In this document: positions 26,866 to 34,860 of the stretch, one piece after another | Numbering within the stretch: position 1 is the stretch's first letter | How the letters are laid out: every line of letters begins with the position of its first letter | Assembly: GCA_910577585.1 (NCBI GenBank) | Contig: CAJTNN010000001.1 | Location: forward strand, 122,855 to 186,854 | Origin: an uncultured Muribaculaceae bacterium | GTDB lineage: Bacteria; Bacteroidota; Bacteroidia; Bacteroidales; Muribaculaceae | Direction of reading: 5' to 3' | Length of the DNA: 64,000 nt | Position numbers and translations under genes: made by a program | The notes under the pieces: generated by a model | What the model was told of the DNA's origin: nothing | The model's database searches: none | The model's input: the letters and a program-made list of their open reading frames with translations, nothing else

Positions 26866-26910
26866 ATCGGAGGACCGAGCTGACTGTCAGCCCAGTCCTC
26901 CGATCTTTTT
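26866..26910 (+). terminator. Rho-independent terminator of the porin-MFS-hydrolase set
   Basis: The outer arms ATCGGAGGAC (26866-26875) and GTCCTCCGAT (26895-26904) are perfect, the stem extends inward with a few mismatches, and CTTTTTAT follows. Confidence 0.8.
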
Positions 26911-26944
26911 ATCCATCTGCCTCAAAGCCGCCACTCGCCCGCAA

Positions 26945-26965
26945 CCGTGGGTTTCAACCCACGGC
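26945..26965. repeat. REP-like palindrome
   Basis: CCGTGGGTTTCAACCCACGGC, followed by ACAATAAG. Same family as 17097-17117 and 27021-27043. Confidence 0.6.
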
Positions 26966-27020
26966 ACAATAAGCCAACCCACTGCACAATGGGCTTTGCC
27001 AATCATTTAGCAGCGCAGCC

Positions 27021-27043
27021 GCCGTGGGTTTGCAATCCACGGC
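27021..27043. repeat. REP-like palindrome
   Basis: A second copy 76 bases after the previous one, again followed by ACAATAAG. The conserved tail shows that the repeat unit is longer than the palindrome itself. Confidence 0.6.
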
Positions 27044-27100
27044 ACAATAAGATTTATGTTAAAAAGTGTTTAAAAACTTGACTATTCCAAAATTCCGTAT

Positions 27101-27108
27101 TACCTTTG
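27101..27108 (+). promoter_or_regulatory. Promoter -7 element for the TraB/GumN gene
   Basis: TACCTTTG fits TAnnTTTG, with TTGAC about 20 bases upstream. A short hairpin (GTGTTGT with ACAACAC, 27111-27132) would lie at the very start of the message. Confidence 0.6.
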
Positions 27109-27210
27109 CAGTGTTGTAGTAAGGCACAACACTACAATTAATCTCTCCACCACTCTCGGAAGTGGTCAAGGCTTCTTATCAAACTTATCTAAAACAAAAC
27201 TTTTACGATT

Positions 27211-28116
27211 ATGAAAAAATTCAACTTCCTCACCTCTCTCAAGGGTATGGCACTTGCAGCCATCGCTATCGCGGCATCTTTCAATTCAGCCGACGCTCAG
27301 ATTCTCTATAAGGTAGAGAAAGGGGGCGACTCAAAACCAAGCTATCTCCTGGGAACCCACCACATGGCGCATCTCGGGGTAGTCGACTCGATTGCGGAGC
27401 TCCCGGCAATCATGAGTGAGGTAGATAAGGTATATGGCGAATTCGATATGTCGAAACTATCTGACCCGGCCACTATAATGGCTATGCAGGCTTCGCTGCA
27501 GGCTCCCGCTGACAGCACTCTCGATAAGGTGCTCTCGCCCGAACAACTCGCTCGCCTCACCGACGTCTGGCAGCAGTTTACCGGCGGCGCCGCACCGATC
27601 GAGATGATGTATCCGATGAAGCCGTGTGTGATGAATATCCAGCTGGCGGCAATCATGACAGCCAAGGTATTTCCGGATCTCAACCCGATGGAGGGTATAG
27701 ACGTGACCATGCAGAACCGCGCACGCGAAGCCGGCAAAGCAGTCGACGGTCTGGAGACGATGGAGTATCAGCTCAACTTGCTCTACAACTCCCCTATCGC
27801 CGAACAGGCAGAAGATTTGATGAAGACAGTCGACGACATCGAGGGTGAGGAGAAGAAGGCTATAGAGCTGGCCGAGGCTTACGCCCGACACGATATCGAC
27901 ACTATCGGGCGTCTGACCGAAGAGTCAATGGCCAACGACCCCTCTTCGGCTGAAAAGATCCTCTTCACCCGCAATGCCAACTGGATTGCCATCCTGACTG
28001 ACAAGCTCCCGGCGGAATCGGCTCTCGTGGTGGTGGGCGCTGCTCATCTGCCGGGTGAGAAGGGTCTCCTCGAAGGCTTGCAGAAGGCCGGGTTCACCGT
28101 CACTCCGATTGACTGA
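27211..28116 (+). CDS. TraB/GumN family protein
   Basis: A 301-residue exported protein with a signal peptide ending near NSADAQ. It carries the TraB/GumN (Tiki-like) hallmarks: an early SYLLGTHHMAH motif (about residues 44-54), a central VDGLETMEYQLN motif, and a late LVVVGAAHLPGEKGLLEGL motif. Members are thought to be metal-dependent proteases, with conserved His and Glu residues in these blocks. The bacterial role is poorly known. It is a single-gene unit with its own promoter and a hairpin after the stop. The periplasmic location is inferred from the signal peptide. Confidence 0.85.
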   Translation: MKKFNFLTSLKGMALAAIAIAASFNSADAQILYKVEKGGDSKPSYLLGTHHMAHLGVVDSIAELPAIMSEVDKVYGEFDMSKLSDPATIMAMQASLQAPADSTLDKVLSPEQLARLTDVWQQFTGGAAPIEMMYPMKPCVMNIQLAAIMTAKVFPDLNPMEGIDVTMQNRAREAGKAVDGLETMEYQLNLLYNSPIAEQAEDLMKTVDDIEGEEKKAIELAEAYARHDIDTIGRLTEESMANDPSSAEKILFTRNANWIAILTDKLPAESALVVVGAAHLPGEKGLLEGLQKAGFTVTPID

Positions 28117-28200
28117 GATTCAGAGTGCATCACCTCATACACACACCGAATCCCAACTAATAGACGCTACGAAACAGTTTAAACCTCTATACTTGACTAT

Positions 28201-28242
28201 ATCCGGAGGGACACCGGATTCCTGAAATCCCTCCCTCCGGAT
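28201..28242 (+). terminator. Hairpin after the TraB/GumN gene
   Basis: Perfect arms ATCCGGAGGGA (28201-28211) and TCCCTCCGGAT (28232-28242). The following bases are only moderately T-rich. Confidence 0.55.
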
Positions 28243-28321
28243 TATCCTCTTCCGGCGACCATGACTTATGATATTAATGCATAGATCCAACCCGGAAGAT
28301 ATATAGTCATAAACTTAGAAT

Positions 28322-29194
28322 ATGATTGAACTTGATAATATAAGATTCTGTTATAGACGCAAGGGGTTGCCGGCCCTGGATGGTGTCACTGCCACCCTGG
28401 ATCCGGGCATCTATCTCCTGGCCGGTGAGAATGGCGCCGGAAAGACAACGCTCCTGCACATCATTGCCGGTGTGGCCCGCCCGGCGAGCGGCACATGCCG
28501 CATCGACTCGCTCGACCCGGCCAGCGACAATCCCGCCGAAAAGGGCAACATCTTCATGCTCGAAGAGAATATGCGCGTACCCGCCAAAACAATACGCAAA
28601 TTCGCAGAAATTCATTCACGCTTTTATCCTGATTTTTCGGCCGAGAGGTTTCTGGCCAATCTTGTCACATTCGGGCTTTCGGGCGATGAGAAACTCACTT
28701 CGCTCTCTTTCGGTAATCATAAGAAGTCGCTGCTGGCTTATGCGCTGGCTTTAGGGGTCGATGTGCTGCTGCTCGATGAGCCCACTAATGGACTCGACAT
28801 CCAGAGCAAGGAGAGCCTGCGACGCATGATTGCCGAATGCACGTCAGACCACCAGACTGTCATCGTGGCCACCCACTCGGTCAACGAGCTCGACAAGCTC
28901 TTCGATGGGGCCATGATAATGGAGAAGTCGCATCTGCTCTATGCTGCCACTGAGGATGATACGGTCGGCGCGCTGGCATTCCGCACCCGCCGCAATCCAG
29001 CCGAGAATGCACTGTACTACGAGACTGTGCCCGGAGGGGCGCTGTGCATCGAACCGGCCGACGGGGATGATGAGCCTACACGTGTAGACTGGCGCCTGCT
29101 CTATTCTGCGCTGCATTCGCCGCGCCGCGATGCGTTGCTCGGCTATCTGACCAAGCGCAAAGCACTTCGTACAGACAATTCAATGACTGATTAA
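28322..29194 (+). CDS. ABC transporter ATP-binding protein
   Basis: A 290-residue ATPase. The Walker A loop is GENGAGKT (about residues 35-42), the signature motif is degenerate (LSFGN in place of LSGGQ), the Walker B motif is VLLLDEPTNGLD, and the switch histidine lies in VATHS. A C-terminal extension of about 75 residues follows the usual ATPase core. It begins an apparent three-gene operon with a membrane protein and a GntR regulator, an arrangement resembling the ytr-type transporters of Gram-positive bacteria. The transported compound is unknown; export or stress response is typical of this group. Confidence 0.87.
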   Translation: MIELDNIRFCYRRKGLPALDGVTATLDPGIYLLAGENGAGKTTLLHIIAGVARPASGTCRIDSLDPASDNPAEKGNIFMLEENMRVPAKTIRKFAEIHSRFYPDFSAERFLANLVTFGLSGDEKLTSLSFGNHKKSLLAYALALGVDVLLLDEPTNGLDIQSKESLRRMIAECTSDHQTVIVATHSVNELDKLFDGAMIMEKSHLLYAATEDDTVGALAFRTRRNPAENALYYETVPGGALCIEPADGDDEPTRVDWRLLYSALHSPRRDALLGYLTKRKALRTDNSMTD

Positions 29195-29206
29195 CCCGCA
29201 TCATTT

Positions 29207-30025
29207 ATGGACACAAATTCTTCACAGCATATCGACCCAACTCCCGCTGTAAAATCAAGTTTCTCATGGCACCGGATGTTGGAGATAGCCAATTTCTACC
29301 GCCCGTCGTGCCAGCTGCAGCTGCTGATATATCTCGGCATATCTCTGCTGTTAGGAGTGCTGATCTTCCTTCCTGCCGGAGGCTCTGTACAGACAGCCCT
29401 ATTCACTCTGTGCTGGGCTATCATCCCCTATATGGTCTACTTCGGCCCATGTATGCTTACCCGCTATGGCGATGCCAGAATCGTAGAGCGCATGATGCCC
29501 GTAAAGGCTTCGGAACGCTACGTATTCTTTTTGCTCTACTTCCTGATAGCTGTGCCGCTGGCGGCCTTCCTGATTCCGGAATTATGCATCTGGATATATT
29601 CCAAGATGCCTGAGGTAATCACGGAGGAGATGCGCATGCTCTCTGACATGCACCTGCACCAGCCTCTGATGTTGCGAATGATCAACATACTGGGTTGCAT
29701 GGCCACAATTCTGACATGTCTCTACACTGTGCAATACGCACGCCACAACCGTCTGATTAAGAGTATAGCCGCAACCTTCGGCACACAAATAGGCTTAGGA
29801 ATACTGGGTGCGTTCTACGGCCTGGCCGAAGTCTTCAAAGCCGGCTATAAGGATGGCATGGAGGGGAAGCCCGCTTGCCTCGATGGCGACCAGATTGTCA
29901 GCAACCTCATGCAGGATCTCTTCAATGGCAGCCCATTCGGTTATACAGTGGTCTCTATTCTCTTGATTTTTACAGCTGTGATGCTGTATCTCAATTACCG
30001 CGTGATCGCACGCCGAAATCTGTAA
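29207..30025 (+). CDS. ABC transporter membrane subunit (putative)
   Basis: A 272-residue integral membrane protein with six hydrophobic segments (beginning LLIYLGISLLLGVLIFLPAG, then near residues 65, 105, 160, 190 and 250). No family motif stands out. Its position 12 bases after the ABC ATPase gene and 14 bases before a GntR gene makes it the likely permease partner. The loop between the second and third segments is short and the C-terminus is in the cytoplasm by the positive-inside rule. The function is inferred from context only. Confidence 0.7.
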   Translation: MDTNSSQHIDPTPAVKSSFSWHRMLEIANFYRPSCQLQLLIYLGISLLLGVLIFLPAGGSVQTALFTLCWAIIPYMVYFGPCMLTRYGDARIVERMMPVKASERYVFFLLYFLIAVPLAAFLIPELCIWIYSKMPEVITEEMRMLSDMHLHQPLMLRMINILGCMATILTCLYTVQYARHNRLIKSIAATFGTQIGLGILGAFYGLAEVFKAGYKDGMEGKPACLDGDQIVSNLMQDLFNGSPFGYTVVSILLIFTAVMLYLNYRVIARRNL

Positions 30026-30039
30026 TCTGACACCCTAAT

Positions 30040-30384
30040 ATGGAATTCAACGACAATAAGCCTATCTACCGCCAGATTGTGGACCATGCCTTCAATATGA
30101 TTATCGATGGCAAGTGGCCTCCGGGTGAGCGTATCCCTTCGGTCAGGGAGATGTCGGCTGAGATGGGGGTCAACACCCGCACCGTGCTCAAGGCCATGGA
30201 GGACCTCCAGGGGCTCGAAGTCATTGAGTCGCGACGTGGCATGGGCTTCATTCTATGTCAGGATGCGAGGCTGAAGGTCACTGAGGCCCGACGCCGCGAA
30301 TTCTTTGAAGTCACCTTGCCGGCCATCTCTGAAGAGATGGCCCGGCTCGGCATATCGAAGGATGACCTGATAGCGCATCTCTGA
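30040..30384 (+). CDS. GntR-family transcriptional regulator, YtrA type
   Basis: A 114-residue regulator: a GntR winged helix (residues about 5-75, with KPIYRQIVDHAFNMI, PPGERIPSVREMSAEMGVNT and VIESRRGMGFIL), followed by a short helical tail rather than a large ligand-binding domain. That size marks the YtrA subfamily, which usually controls ABC-transporter operons. Here it is the last gene of its operon rather than the first. It is followed by a strong terminator. It probably represses its own operon, but no operator was identified. Confidence 0.85.
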   Translation: MEFNDNKPIYRQIVDHAFNMIIDGKWPPGERIPSVREMSAEMGVNTRTVLKAMEDLQGLEVIESRRGMGFILCQDARLKVTEARRREFFEVTLPAISEEMARLGISKDDLIAHL

Positions 30385-30409
30385 CACTGCCCAAATCTGG
30401 CGATATAAA

Positions 30410-30453
30410 AAAGACTGCGGCTTCGGAATCACGTTCCGGAGCCGCAGTCTTTT
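30410..30453. terminator. Strong terminator between converging units
   Basis: Near-perfect 19-base arms (30410-30428 and 30434-30452), an A-run before and TTTT after. It can serve both the GntR operon (plus) and the lpx operon (minus). Confidence 0.88.
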
Positions 30454-30525
30454 CGGTATATACTTATCCGGCTATGCTTAGCAGCCGGATAGGTTATAAG
30501 TAGCGGGATAATTCAGTTCGACGTA

Positions 30526-31299
30526 TCAGAAGGCCGAGCGGATAATGCCACGCTGCGAATTCTCGACAAAGTAGAGTATCTCGTCGCGGGTGGGCGATTC
30601 GGGAATGAGCTCGCGAATCTGACGCACGGCGTTGGTGACATTGAGGTCGCTCATGTAGAGTATGCGGTAAATCTCTGAGATGGTCTGGATGCGCTCTTGC
30701 GAGAATCCATGGCGGTGCATGCCGACTGTGTTGAGTCCTACAAACGAGATGGGTTCGCGCGCCGCCTTCACAAACGGGGGGATATCCTTGTTGACCAGTG
30801 CGCCACCCTGCAGCATGATATGCTTGCCAAGATGGCAGAACTGATGCACCAGGCTGCCGCCGCCAATCACTGCGCAATCATCCACCACCACCTCGCCGGC
30901 AAGCTGGGTGGCATTGGAGATGATGACGCGGTTGCCGATCACACAGTCGTGGGCGATGTGGGTGTAAGCCATGATGAGGCAGTTTTCTCCCACACGTGTA
31001 TAGCCGCGCGAGGCAGTGCCGCGATTGACCGTGGCACACTCGCGGATTGTGGTGCCGTTGCCGATGATGGCTACAGTATCCTCGCCATGAAACTTCAGAT
31101 CCTGCGGGATACCGGCGATGACCGCACCGGGGAAAATCTTCACACCCTCGCCGATGCGTGCGCCGGGGAAGATGGTCACATTATTGCCTATCTCGCAGTT
31201 GTCGCCAATCTCCACATTGTCGTAGATGCAGGTGAAGGCGCCGATGCTGACATTGTTGCCGATCCGGGCATCGGGATGAACCTGATTGATTATGTTCAT
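30526..31299 (-). CDS. lpxA: UDP-N-acetylglucosamine acyltransferase
   Basis: LpxA adds the first acyl chain to UDP-GlcNAc in lipid A synthesis, in the cytoplasm. The 257-residue protein has the left-handed beta-helix hexapeptide pattern (HPDARIGNNVSIGAF and onward) and the catalytic segment AYTHIAHDC with His114 and His117. The C-terminal helical part (GLNTVGMHRHGFSQERIQTI) is typical of LpxA, and the length is close to the usual 255-262. It is the third gene of a minus-strand operon lpxD, lpxC-fabZ, lpxA; the 73-base gap upstream contains a small hairpin. Confidence 0.95.
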   Translation of the reverse strand: MNIINQVHPDARIGNNVSIGAFTCIYDNVEIGDNCEIGNNVTIFPGARIGEGVKIFPGAVIAGIPQDLKFHGEDTVAIIGNGTTIRECATVNRGTASRGYTRVGENCLIMAYTHIAHDCVIGNRVIISNATQLAGEVVVDDCAVIGGGSLVHQFCHLGKHIMLQGGALVNKDIPPFVKAAREPISFVGLNTVGMHRHGFSQERIQTISEIYRILYMSDLNVTNAVRQIRELIPESPTRDEILYFVENSQRGIIRSAF

Positions 31300-31320
31300 T
31301 TCCTATTCAGAATTGCGGGA

Positions 31321-31344
31321 TAAGTATCTCTCATAAGATACTTA
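31321..31344. repeat. Small hairpin TAAGTATCT in the lpx operon
   Basis: Arms 31321-31329 and 31336-31344 lie in the gap between lpxC-fabZ and lpxA. The arm word is shared with inverted repeats at 16813 and 20006. Confidence 0.5.
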
Positions 31345-31372
31345 CACATTAACTTATTTTAAGAGATGCCTA

Positions 31373-32755
31373 TTATTTGTTCTTGATAATCTGGGCCATG
31401 AACTCGGCCTCACAAACTATCTTCTCACCTACGAAGGCATATCCCTTCACCACGGCGCAGCCGCGACGAATCTCGGTCATCAGTCCCACCGAAAGTATCA
31501 GCGTGTTGCCGGGCACGACTTTCTGGCGGAATTTCACGTTGTCAATTTTCAGGAAGTAGGTGCTGTACTTCTCGGGCTCATCAAGATAATTGAGCACAAG
31601 CACACCGGCGGCCTGGGCCATAGCCTCAATCTGAAGCACTCCGGGCATGACGGGTTCCTGCGGGAAGTGGCCCTGGAAGAAGGGCTCGTTGACTGTCACA
31701 TTCTTGATGGCCACGCAGTGACGGCGGTCAATCTCGATAATCTTGTCGATCAGCAGGAAGGGATAGCGGTGAGGAAGCATGCCGCGGATGCCGTTGATGT
31801 CAATCAGAGGGGCCACATTGGGGTCATACACGGGTGCCTGCACCTCGGTGTGCTTCACCTCTTTGCGCAGCATGCGGGCAAAACCGTTGTTGACAGTGTG
31901 TCCCGGGCGGATAGCCACCACCCGACCCTTGAGCGGACGCCCTACGAGTGCAAGGTCGCCGATGAGGTCCATCAGCTTGTGGCGGGCGGGCTCATTGTCC
32001 CACTTGAGGGGCTGCGGATTGATGTAGCCCATCTGCTTGAGCTGCACATGAGGCACATTCACGAGGTCGCAGATGGCGTCGATCTTGCTCTGGTCTACAG
32101 GCTGGTCGTAGATCACAATCGCATTGTCGAGATCTCCACCCTTGATGAGACCATGCTGCAGGAGCCCCTCGATCTCGCGCACAAACACGAATGTGCGGGC
32201 CGAAGCCACCTTCTTGTGGAAGTCGGCAAGATTGTCGAGGATGGCAAACTGGTTGGGCAGCACGGGTGAGTTGTACTCTACCATCACCTCTACGCTGAAT
32301 CCGTCGTCGGGGTAGATGGTGATAGAGCTGCCGGTGGCCTCATCCTTGAATTTGGTCTTGCTCTTGATGATATAGTAGTCTTTCTCTTTGGCGAGTTCCT
32401 CGGTGCCTACACGCTCGATTTGCTCGATGTACGGCAACGCTGAGCCATCGAGAATCGGCATCTCGGCGCCATTGATCTCTATGACACAGTTGTCAATCTC
32501 CGATGCATAGAGCGCCGCCATGGCGTGCTCGATGGTCGACACGCGAGCATCGCCCTGTCCGATGACTGTGCCACGGGTGGTGTCGACCACCTTCTCGGCC
32601 AGCGCTGCAATCTCGGGTTCACCCTCGAGGTCGATGCGCTTGAATCGGATGCCGGTGTCGGCCGGGGCCGGACGGAATGTGGCTTTCAATACCTCGCCTG
32701 AATGGAGGGTCTTCCCTTCTACGCTGAAGGAGTCTTTAAGTGTTAGCTGATTCAT
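31373..32755 (-). CDS. lpxC/fabZ: Bifunctional LpxC deacetylase / FabZ dehydratase
   Basis: A 460-residue fusion. Residues about 1-300 are LpxC, the zinc deacetylase committing UDP-acyl-GlcNAc to lipid A (TLHSGEVL, STIEHAMAALYA, HKLMDLIGDLALVGRPLKG and the late RPGHTVNN motif). Residues about 315-460 are FabZ, the hydroxyacyl-ACP dehydratase of fatty-acid synthesis (LPHRYPFLLIDKI, then GHFPQEPVMPGVLQIEAMAQ with its His and Glu). The start at 32755 (MNQLTLKDSF) is preferred over 32803, which would add a Thr-rich leader. The fusion is normal for Bacteroidetes and places two enzymes competing for the same hydroxyacyl-ACP pool on one chain. Confidence 0.95.
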   Translation of the reverse strand: MNQLTLKDSFSVEGKTLHSGEVLKATFRPAPADTGIRFKRIDLEGEPEIAALAEKVVDTTRGTVIGQGDARVSTIEHAMAALYASEIDNCVIEINGAEMPILDGSALPYIEQIERVGTEELAKEKDYYIIKSKTKFKDEATGSSITIYPDDGFSVEVMVEYNSPVLPNQFAILDNLADFHKKVASARTFVFVREIEGLLQHGLIKGGDLDNAIVIYDQPVDQSKIDAICDLVNVPHVQLKQMGYINPQPLKWDNEPARHKLMDLIGDLALVGRPLKGRVVAIRPGHTVNNGFARMLRKEVKHTEVQAPVYDPNVAPLIDINGIRGMLPHRYPFLLIDKIIEIDRRHCVAIKNVTVNEPFFQGHFPQEPVMPGVLQIEAMAQAAGVLVLNYLDEPEKYSTYFLKIDNVKFRQKVVPGNTLILSVGLMTEIRRGCAVVKGYAFVGEKIVCEAEFMAQIIKNK

Positions 32756-32867
32756 TATATGATATGTTGTTATTGTCGTTGCTTTCGTATACGTGCATGG
32801 CACTCAGATATCAGAGGTGTGGGCCATTGCGAGACACTCTGTCAAATGCCGCCGGAGCTCCGGGCAA

Positions 32868-33860
32868 TCACTTCTTTGCGAAGAGGCTCTCGAGGCGCTT
32901 GAGATATACCTGCGTCTTGGCAAACTGGCGAGCTTCGACGGCCGGATAACCGATAAGTCGCTTGCCATCGCCCACTGAGTTGGGTATGCCGGACTGGGCA
33001 CCGAATTCATTGTGGTCGCCGACACTGATGTGGCCGGCAAAGCCACACTGCCCCCCTACGCGGTTGGAGTGGCCGATACGGGTGCTTCCGGCTATGCCGG
33101 TCTGGGCGGCAAACACGTTGTTCTGGCCGAGCTCGACGTTGTGGGCCACCTGGATGAGATTGTCGAGCTTCGTGCCGCGCCCTACGCGGGTGTGGCCGAA
33201 GGTGGCACGATCGATGCAGGTGTTGGCCCCTATCTCCACATCATCCTCTATGACGACGTTGCCTATCTGGGGTATCTTCTCGTAAATCTCACCTTTCGGT
33301 GCGAAACCGAAGCCATCGGCCCCGATGACTGCACCTGAATGCACTATGCAGCGGCTGCCGATGCGGCAACCTTCGTAGACTCTTACTCCGGCACGCAGCA
33401 CTGTTCCCTCGCCTATCTCGCAGCCATCACCTATGTAACACTGCGGATAGATACGCACTCCGCTGCCAAGTTTCACACCACGTCCGATATAGGCGAAGGC
33501 TCCGATATAGCAATCCTCGGGCAACTCAGTGCCCTCACCCACATGCACCGGCTCCTCTACCCCACGGGGCTGGGGCTTCATCGACTCGAAAGCGGTGAGC
33601 AGTTCGGCAAGCGCGGCGTAGGCATCACGGACGCGTATCAGCGTCGGGCGAACTTCGGCTCCGGCATCAAAGTCGGCATTGACGAGCACCGCCGAGGCTT
33701 CGGTAGTGTGTATAAAATGACTATATTTAGGATTGGCTATGAATGTTATGCATCCCTTGCCGGCCTCTTCGATTTTGCCAAAGCCGGTCAGCTCGATTTC
33801 TCCATCCCCCTCTACTGTGCCCCCGGTGAGCGAGGCAATCAGATTAGGTGTAATTCTCAT
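32868..33860 (-). CDS. lpxD: UDP-3-O-acylglucosamine N-acyltransferase
   Basis: LpxD adds the N-linked acyl chain in lipid A synthesis. The 330-residue protein has an N-terminal uridine-binding domain (residues about 1-95; IASLTGGTVEGDGE, ITFIANPKYSHFIHTTEASA) followed by hexapeptide repeats. The active-site region is NLIQVAHNVELGQNN. It is first in the lpxD, lpxC-fabZ, lpxA operon, with a 112-base gap to the next gene. A near-match to the Bacteroidetes -7 element lies on the minus strand at 33973-33980. Confidence 0.93.
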   Translation of the reverse strand: MRITPNLIASLTGGTVEGDGEIELTGFGKIEEAGKGCITFIANPKYSHFIHTTEASAVLVNADFDAGAEVRPTLIRVRDAYAALAELLTAFESMKPQPRGVEEPVHVGEGTELPEDCYIGAFAYIGRGVKLGSGVRIYPQCYIGDGCEIGEGTVLRAGVRVYEGCRIGSRCIVHSGAVIGADGFGFAPKGEIYEKIPQIGNVVIEDDVEIGANTCIDRATFGHTRVGRGTKLDNLIQVAHNVELGQNNVFAAQTGIAGSTRIGHSNRVGGQCGFAGHISVGDHNEFGAQSGIPNSVGDGKRLIGYPAVEARQFAKTQVYLKRLESLFAKK

Positions 33861-34009
33861 ATATCGTAGTCACACGCCAAACCTCTGACATCCAAGGAGA
33901 TATCAGAGAATCCAGCCTAAATGGTTCATATTCCGGCCAGGCCCCCGCTTGAGGTCCCGGCTTTTTATTTTGCAAATATCGTAAAAAATCCCGACATATA
34001 CACAATCTT

Positions 34010-34041
34010 AAGAGCCGAATCGTAAGATATCGGCTCTTTTT
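34010..34041 (+). terminator. Terminator without an upstream gene
   Basis: Arms AAGAGCCGA (34010-34018) and TCGGCTCTT (34030-34038) are followed by a T-run. No plus-strand gene ends nearby, so it may end a short untranslated transcript. Confidence 0.55.
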
Positions 34042-34179
34042 ACCCACTTTCAGGGGCTATTCACACTTATCTCTGCGCCTCTTCCCTCATCGTCTCGCCG
34101 GGAGATGCCCACTTCCCTCCCCTGCAGACGGACTAAAAATTAAAAGTTAGCCTATATGCTGATAAACATTATAAAAAAG

Positions 34180-34211
34180 TTTGGCAGTCTGATACAAAAT
34201 TTCTAATTTTG
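34180..34211 (+). promoter_or_regulatory. Promoter of the mce-mmd operon
   Basis: TTTG at 34180-34183 and TAATTTTG at 34204-34211 with a 20-base spacer, a full Bacteroidetes-type promoter. The leader is about 90 bases. Confidence 0.68.
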
Positions 34212-34305
34212 CCATGTAGATGGGTCAGAGCACCTGTAGCCCGTCTGCACCCCTGACAACGACAACAATTTACAATCTAACTTTAAATTTAAAAGAGAAA
34301 TTCAT

Positions 34306-34725
34306 ATGAAAATCTCCCACATCGAACACATCGGCATAGCAGTGCCCAACCTCGAGGAGGCTATCAAGTACTATGAGAATGTACTTGGTCTGAAGTGCTA
34401 CAAGCAGGAAGTAGTGGCTGACCAGAAAGTCACCACCGCATTCTTCAAAGTTGGCGACACCAAAATCGAGCTTCTCGAAGCCACATCTCCCGACTCCACA
34501 ATCGCTAAGTTTATCGAAAAGAATGGCGGAAAGGGTGGCATGCACCACATGGCTTTCGCCATCGAAGACGGCGTGGCCAACGCTCTTGCCGAATGCGAGG
34601 AGAAGGGTATCCGCACTATCGACAAGGCTCCCCGCGGAGGCGCCGATGGCCTGCAGATCGCATTCCTGCACCCCAAATGCACCGAGGCTGTGCTCACTGA
34701 GCTTTGCGAAGACCCCAACAAATAA
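34306..34725 (+). CDS. mce: Methylmalonyl-CoA epimerase
   Basis: A 139-residue vicinal-oxygen-chelate enzyme that interconverts (R)- and (S)-methylmalonyl-CoA, linking the mutase product to the decarboxylase encoded next. Metal-ligand regions are HIEHIGIAVPNLEEA near the start, KIELLEATSPDS, and MHHMAFAIED, plus the conserved ending GADGLQIAFLHPK. The length matches the family (about 135-150). The gene is first in the operon that ends at 38742, directly behind a clear promoter. Confidence 0.93.
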   Translation: MKISHIEHIGIAVPNLEEAIKYYENVLGLKCYKQEVVADQKVTTAFFKVGDTKIELLEATSPDSTIAKFIEKNGGKGGMHHMAFAIEDGVANALAECEEKGIRTIDKAPRGGADGLQIAFLHPKCTEAVLTELCEDPNK

Positions 34726-34860
34726 TCTCTTAGAATAATCCGGGGATTGGGAGGGACTCCGGCACCCGCGAGAGTGCATGCCACACCGCCAGCACGGTGT
34801 GACTTCACTCTCACGGCGCCGGGCCCGGCTCTCAGTCCCGCTTTTTCATTTACTTACATC

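Larger units (their letters stand above)
26783..27210. other. Intergenic region with terminator, palindromes and promoter
   Basis: These 428 bases hold the terminator of the hydrolase operon (26866-26910), two REP-like palindromes (26945-26965, 27021-27043) with a degenerate third between them, and the promoter of the TraB/GumN gene (27101-27108). No coding sequence is seen. Confidence 0.7.
33861..34305. other. Divergent intergenic region, no gene
   Basis: These 445 bases separate the lpx operon (minus) from the methylmalonyl-CoA operon (plus). They contain a hairpin with a T-run reading plus (34010-34041) and the promoter of the mce-mmd operon (34180-34211). Nothing coding is visible. Confidence 0.65.
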
